Source: Aureimonas sp. ME7 (GTDB lineage Bacteria; Pseudomonadota; Alphaproteobacteria; Rhizobiales; Rhizobiaceae). From it: a stretch of DNA of 64,000 nucleotides. The stretch lies in NCBI RefSeq assembly GCF_903970965.1, contig NZ_CAJCKW010000002.1:496001-560000 (forward strand), read 5' to 3'. This document shows, piece by piece, positions 61,618-64,000 of this stretch (positions within the stretch are counted from its first letter, which is position 1; the number at the start of each line of letters is the position of its first letter). The translations under genes and the position numbers were made by a program. The notes beneath the pieces were generated by a model, which had not been told where the DNA came from, searched no databases, and saw nothing but the letters and a program-made list of their open reading frames with translations.

Positions 61618-62208
61618 ATGGCCGCGCATCCCGTTTCCCCGTTCGACCTCTTGCCCTTCCAGCCCGTCCTGGCGCTTCGCGCCGAGACGGCGGCGGACGT
61701 TGCCGCGCGCGAGGAGCTTTTGGACGTCGCCATGGGACCGAACCGCGTGCGCAAGTCGTCGGAGGCCATCCGTCGCGGCCGCCTGCCGGCGGAAGGCCTG
61801 TCGCTGGTGGCGCAAGACGAGGATGGCGCGCTCGCCGGCACCGTGCGTCTGTGGAACGTATCGGCGGGCACGCGTGGCGATGCGGATGTGCCGGCGCTGC
61901 TTCTCGGCCCGCTCGCCGTTCATCCGCGCTTCGAAGGGCTGGGGCTCGGCTCCGCCCTGATGCGGCGCGCGGTGGCGGAAGCCGCGTTTCGCGGCCACGA
62001 CGCCATCCTTCTCGTCGGCGACGCGCCCTTCTACGAGCGCTTCGGCTTCCGGGCCGACGTTGCCGCCGATCTCGCCATGCCCGGCCCGTTCGAGCGCCAC
62101 CGCCTGCTCGGGTTGGAACTGGAGCGCGGAACCTTGCGCGGCGCGGGCGGGCTGATCGTGCCGACCGGGCGGCCGGACGTGACGGCGCTGGCGGCGAACG
62201 CCGCCTGA
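61618..62208 (+). CDS. GNAT family N-acetyltransferase
   Basis: A 196-residue acetyltransferase. The acetyl-CoA-binding signature is LLGPLAVHPRFEGLGLGSAL then MRRAVAEAA (about 98-125), with the later LVGDAPFYERFGF motif. The N-terminus (residues 1-20) is distinct and may confer specificity. In rhizobia a GNAT gene commonly follows speF, which suggests polyamine acetylation; that is an inference. A hairpin follows the stop. It is convergent with the WD40 gene. Confidence 0.87.
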   Translation: MAAHPVSPFDLLPFQPVLALRAETAADVAAREELLDVAMGPNRVRKSSEAIRRGRLPAEGLSLVAQDEDGALAGTVRLWNVSAGTRGDADVPALLLGPLAVHPRFEGLGLGSALMRRAVAEAAFRGHDAILLVGDAPFYERFGFRADVAADLAMPGPFERHRLLGLELERGTLRGAGGLIVPTGRPDVTALAANAA

Positions 62209-62215
62209 ACACGCG

Positions 62216-62238
62216 AAGGGCGCCCTCCACGCGCCCTT
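62216..62238 (+). terminator. Hairpin terminator after the GNAT gene
   Basis: AAGGGCGC (62216-62223) pairs with GCGCCCTT (62231-62238) around a seven-base loop, between the convergent GNAT and WD40 genes. The stem ends in TT on the plus strand, a modest T-tract. Confidence 0.6.
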
Positions 62239-62241
62239 TCC

Positions 62242-63219
62242 CTATCCCGTGATATCGACGACGCCCGCTTCTCCGCCTTCCGTGCCGAAGGCGAGGAAGC
62301 GGCCCTTCGCGTCCCAGCCGAGCGTTCGCACCGGGCTCGATCCGCCACGACGCAGCAGCGCCTCCTTTGCATCGGCAAAGCGCACCGCCAAGATCATGCC
62401 GTCGCCGTAGCCGATCGCCACGACATCGTCGGCGGGATGGCAGGCGACCGCCGTGACGCTCGTGTCGCCGCGCGTGCCGAGCTCCAGCGGCCCCTTGCCC
62501 ATCGGCCCGTCCTTTCCGGAGAAAGGCCAGAGGATCGCGGCGGGCGCGCCGGACGTCGCCAGGAACTTGCCCTTGGCAGACCAGGACCAGCTCTTCACCT
62601 TCTGCGGGTAGCCGGTCATCCGCATATGCTTGCCGTCGTCGAGCCGCCAGCCGTGCAGGGCGTTTTCCTGCATCACGGTGACGAGGAAGCGCCCGTCCGG
62701 CGAGAACAGGGCGCCGGTATGCGCGCCCTTCCATTCGAGGTTCTGGGGAAGGGCGTCGGTGCCGGCGAAGAAGAGCGACGCGCCGTCATAGCGCGCGGTC
62801 GCGAGCCGTAGCCCCTTGGGCGCGAAGGCGACGTCCTCCACCGTGCGCGGATGGACGAACTCGCGCACGGTCCCCTTCCCGTCGCGCACGAAGGCCGCGC
62901 GGCCGACACCGTAGCCGATCGCCCCGTTCGGCCCGCCAGCGACGCTGGAGACCCATTTGCGCCCGGCGGACGCGACCTCGGCCATCTGCCGGTCGGCCCC
63001 GGTCGCCACCACGCGCCCGTCCTCGCCGCCCGACAGGAGGCGCGGCGCGAACGGGTCGAAACGGGCGCAGAGAAGCCCGCCCTCGTGGCCTTCCAGCACG
63101 GTTTCCCCACCGGCGGGAAAACGGATCGTGCCGTCGGCCAACGCGAAGACGGGCTCGTCCTTGAGGAAGCCCGCCGTTTCGACATGGCCTTCGAACGAAT
63201 AAGGGGCGATCTGCGGCAT
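62242..63219 (-). CDS. WD40 repeat protein, CobW partner
   Basis: A 325-residue propeller protein with degenerate WD40 repeats, e.g. GHEGGLLCARFDPFAPRLLS (about 46-65), GALFSPDGRFLVTVMQENAL and SWSAKGKFLATSGAPAAILW. There is no signal peptide. ATG 63219 overlaps the stop of the upstream CobW-family GTPase gene (ATGA). The CobW-WD40 pair is conserved in alphaproteobacteria, probably linked to metal (zinc) homeostasis, with the WD40 protein's own role unknown. Confidence 0.87.
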   Translation of the reverse strand: MPQIAPYSFEGHVETAGFLKDEPVFALADGTIRFPAGGETVLEGHEGGLLCARFDPFAPRLLSGGEDGRVVATGADRQMAEVASAGRKWVSSVAGGPNGAIGYGVGRAAFVRDGKGTVREFVHPRTVEDVAFAPKGLRLATARYDGASLFFAGTDALPQNLEWKGAHTGALFSPDGRFLVTVMQENALHGWRLDDGKHMRMTGYPQKVKSWSWSAKGKFLATSGAPAAILWPFSGKDGPMGKGPLELGTRGDTSVTAVACHPADDVVAIGYGDGMILAVRFADAKEALLRRGGSSPVRTLGWDAKGRFLAFGTEGGEAGVVDITG

Positions 63220-64000
63220 CAGGCGGGCTGCGTCTCGCGCGACTTGGCGGCGCAAGACTGGAACTCGGCTTCCAGGCGCTTGGCGTCGAGCTCGCGACCG
63301 ATGAAGACGAGCCGGCTTTCGCGCGTCTCCCCGTCCCGCCACGGGCGCTGGTGGTCGCCCTCGACGATCATGTGGACGCCCTGCACCACGTAGCGCTCCG
63401 GGTCGCCCTTGAAGGCGATGATGCCCTTGAGGCGCAGGATGTTCGGCCCTTCCGTCTGGGTCAGGTTCTGAATCCAGGGAAAGAACCGGTTCTGATCCAG
63501 CTCGCCGCCGCGTAGCGAGATCGAGGTCACCGTCACGTCGTGAATCGCGGCGACCTCGCCGTGGTGATGATGGTGGTCGTGCCCGTGGTCATGATCGTGA
63601 CCATGGTGATCGTGGTCATGGCCGTGGTGATCGTGATGGTGGTGATCGTGGCCGCAGTCCGGCCCGCAGACATGGTCGTCATGGGCGTGCGCGGCCTGTT
63701 CCAGGAAGTCCGGGTCCCCATCTAGAACGCGCTGAAGGTCGAAGGCGCCCTGCCCCAGCACCTTGCTCAGCGCGATGGCGGAACGCTCGGTGCGGTGGAT
63801 CACGGCGCCGGGATTGATCGCGCGCACCGTCGCCTCCACGCGGGCAAGTTCCTCCGGGGTCACAAGGTCGGTCTTGTTCAGAAGAACGACGTCGGCGAAG
63901 GCGATCTGGTCTTCGGCTTCGCGCGAATCCTTAAGGCGCAGCGGCAGGTGCTTGGCGTCCACCAGCGCGACCACGGCGTCGAGCTTGGTCTTGGCGCGCA
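63219..64000 (-). CDS. CobW/COG0523 family GTPase, partial (N-terminus beyond the window)
   Basis: The last 260 codons of a CobW/YciC/ZigA-type metallochaperone GTPase; the Walker A and most of the G domain are cut off by the window end. Visible are the NKxD motif in VVLLNKTDLVTP, a Cys/His-rich region CGPDCGHDHHHHDHHGHDHD and further His runs (encoded about 63570-63670), and the CobW C-terminal domain (LKGIIAFKGDPERYVVQGVH near the end). It likely inserts or allocates zinc. The open frame continues without a stop to position 64000; ATG 63974 is internal. Confidence 0.9.
   Translation of the reverse strand, partial: RAKTKLDAVVALVDAKHLPLRLKDSREAEDQIAFADVVLLNKTDLVTPEELARVEATVRAINPGAVIHRTERSAIALSKVLGQGAFDLQRVLDGDPDFLEQAAHAHDDHVCGPDCGHDHHHHDHHGHDHDHHGHDHDHGHDHHHHHGEVAAIHDVTVTSISLRGGELDQNRFFPWIQNLTQTEGPNILRLKGIIAFKGDPERYVVQGVHMIVEGDHQRPWRDGETRESRLVFIGRELDAKRLEAEFQSCAAKSRETQPA

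Overview
The window is GC-rich, densely coded chromosomal DNA from an alphaproteobacterium. Gene content points to Hyphomicrobiales (Rhizobiales): a seven-gene Mrp antiporter operon, a cytochrome bo3 operon running into SURF1 and a RegB/RegA (ActS/ActR) pair, transhydrogenase genes beside an aa3 oxidase subunit IV gene, an Omp25-type outer membrane protein, a class 3 (Rhizobium etli type) asparaginase and a type III ornithine decarboxylase with a structured leader. A family such as Aurantimonadaceae is possible, but that is a guess from style. I see no insertion sequence, prophage, integrase, CRISPR array, rRNA or tRNA.

Layout. 0.1-6.2 kb: mrpABCDEFG, minus strand, nearly every junction overlapping. 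6.4-15 kb: stress and housekeeping genes (msrB, oligopeptidase B, sodB, an L,D-transpeptidase lipoprotein, kynureninase, a DHH phosphoesterase, a DUF2171 protein, a yellow/MRJP-like secreted protein) and a pair of overlapping tiny ORFs. 15-23.5 kb: an MFS transporter divergent from cyoABCD-SURF1-regB-regA, where consecutive genes from cyoC to regA overlap. 23.5-36.6 kb: a carbohydrate locus. An aldolase-like gene and an ADP-dependent (archaeal-type) sugar kinase gene diverge; then follow an ABC polyol-type transporter, a short-chain dehydrogenase, a DeoR regulator, a PfkB kinase, a GatZ-type protein, a Gfo/Idh/MocA oxidoreductase and an HSL-type hydrolase. 36.7-49.9 kb: mixed genes (DUF983, TM2, HerA-like ATPase, CorA, asparaginase, DUF3750, a PfkB kinase, an outer membrane beta-barrel protein, class I fructose-bisphosphate aldolase, TPR lipoprotein, DUF992). 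50-54 kb: pntAA-pntAB-pntB, CoxIV and a PfpI/DJ-1 protein. 54-59.8 kb: RecX, a degenerate ParA-like ATPase, a class I amidotransferase, a NicO metal transporter with a DUF1007 partner, a second L,D-transpeptidase and a LysR regulator. 59.9-64 kb: the speF-type leader and ornithine decarboxylase, a GNAT acetyltransferase, and a WD40/CobW GTPase operon cut by the window end.

How the genes work together. The clearest unit is the polyol locus. Its transporter, dehydrogenase, PfkB kinase and lone GatZ protein resemble the alditol pathways described in Agrobacterium, in which tagatose is phosphorylated and epimerised to fructose 6-phosphate. The adjoining ADP-dependent kinase-like gene and aldolase-like gene could carry this hexose phosphate on to a bisphosphate and then to trioses. 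That would be an upper-glycolysis bypass in a group that usually uses the Entner-Doudoroff route. It is an inference and the most interesting hypothesis in the window. The second clear unit couples a quinol oxidase, its assembly factor and a redox-sensing two-component system on one chain of overlapping genes.
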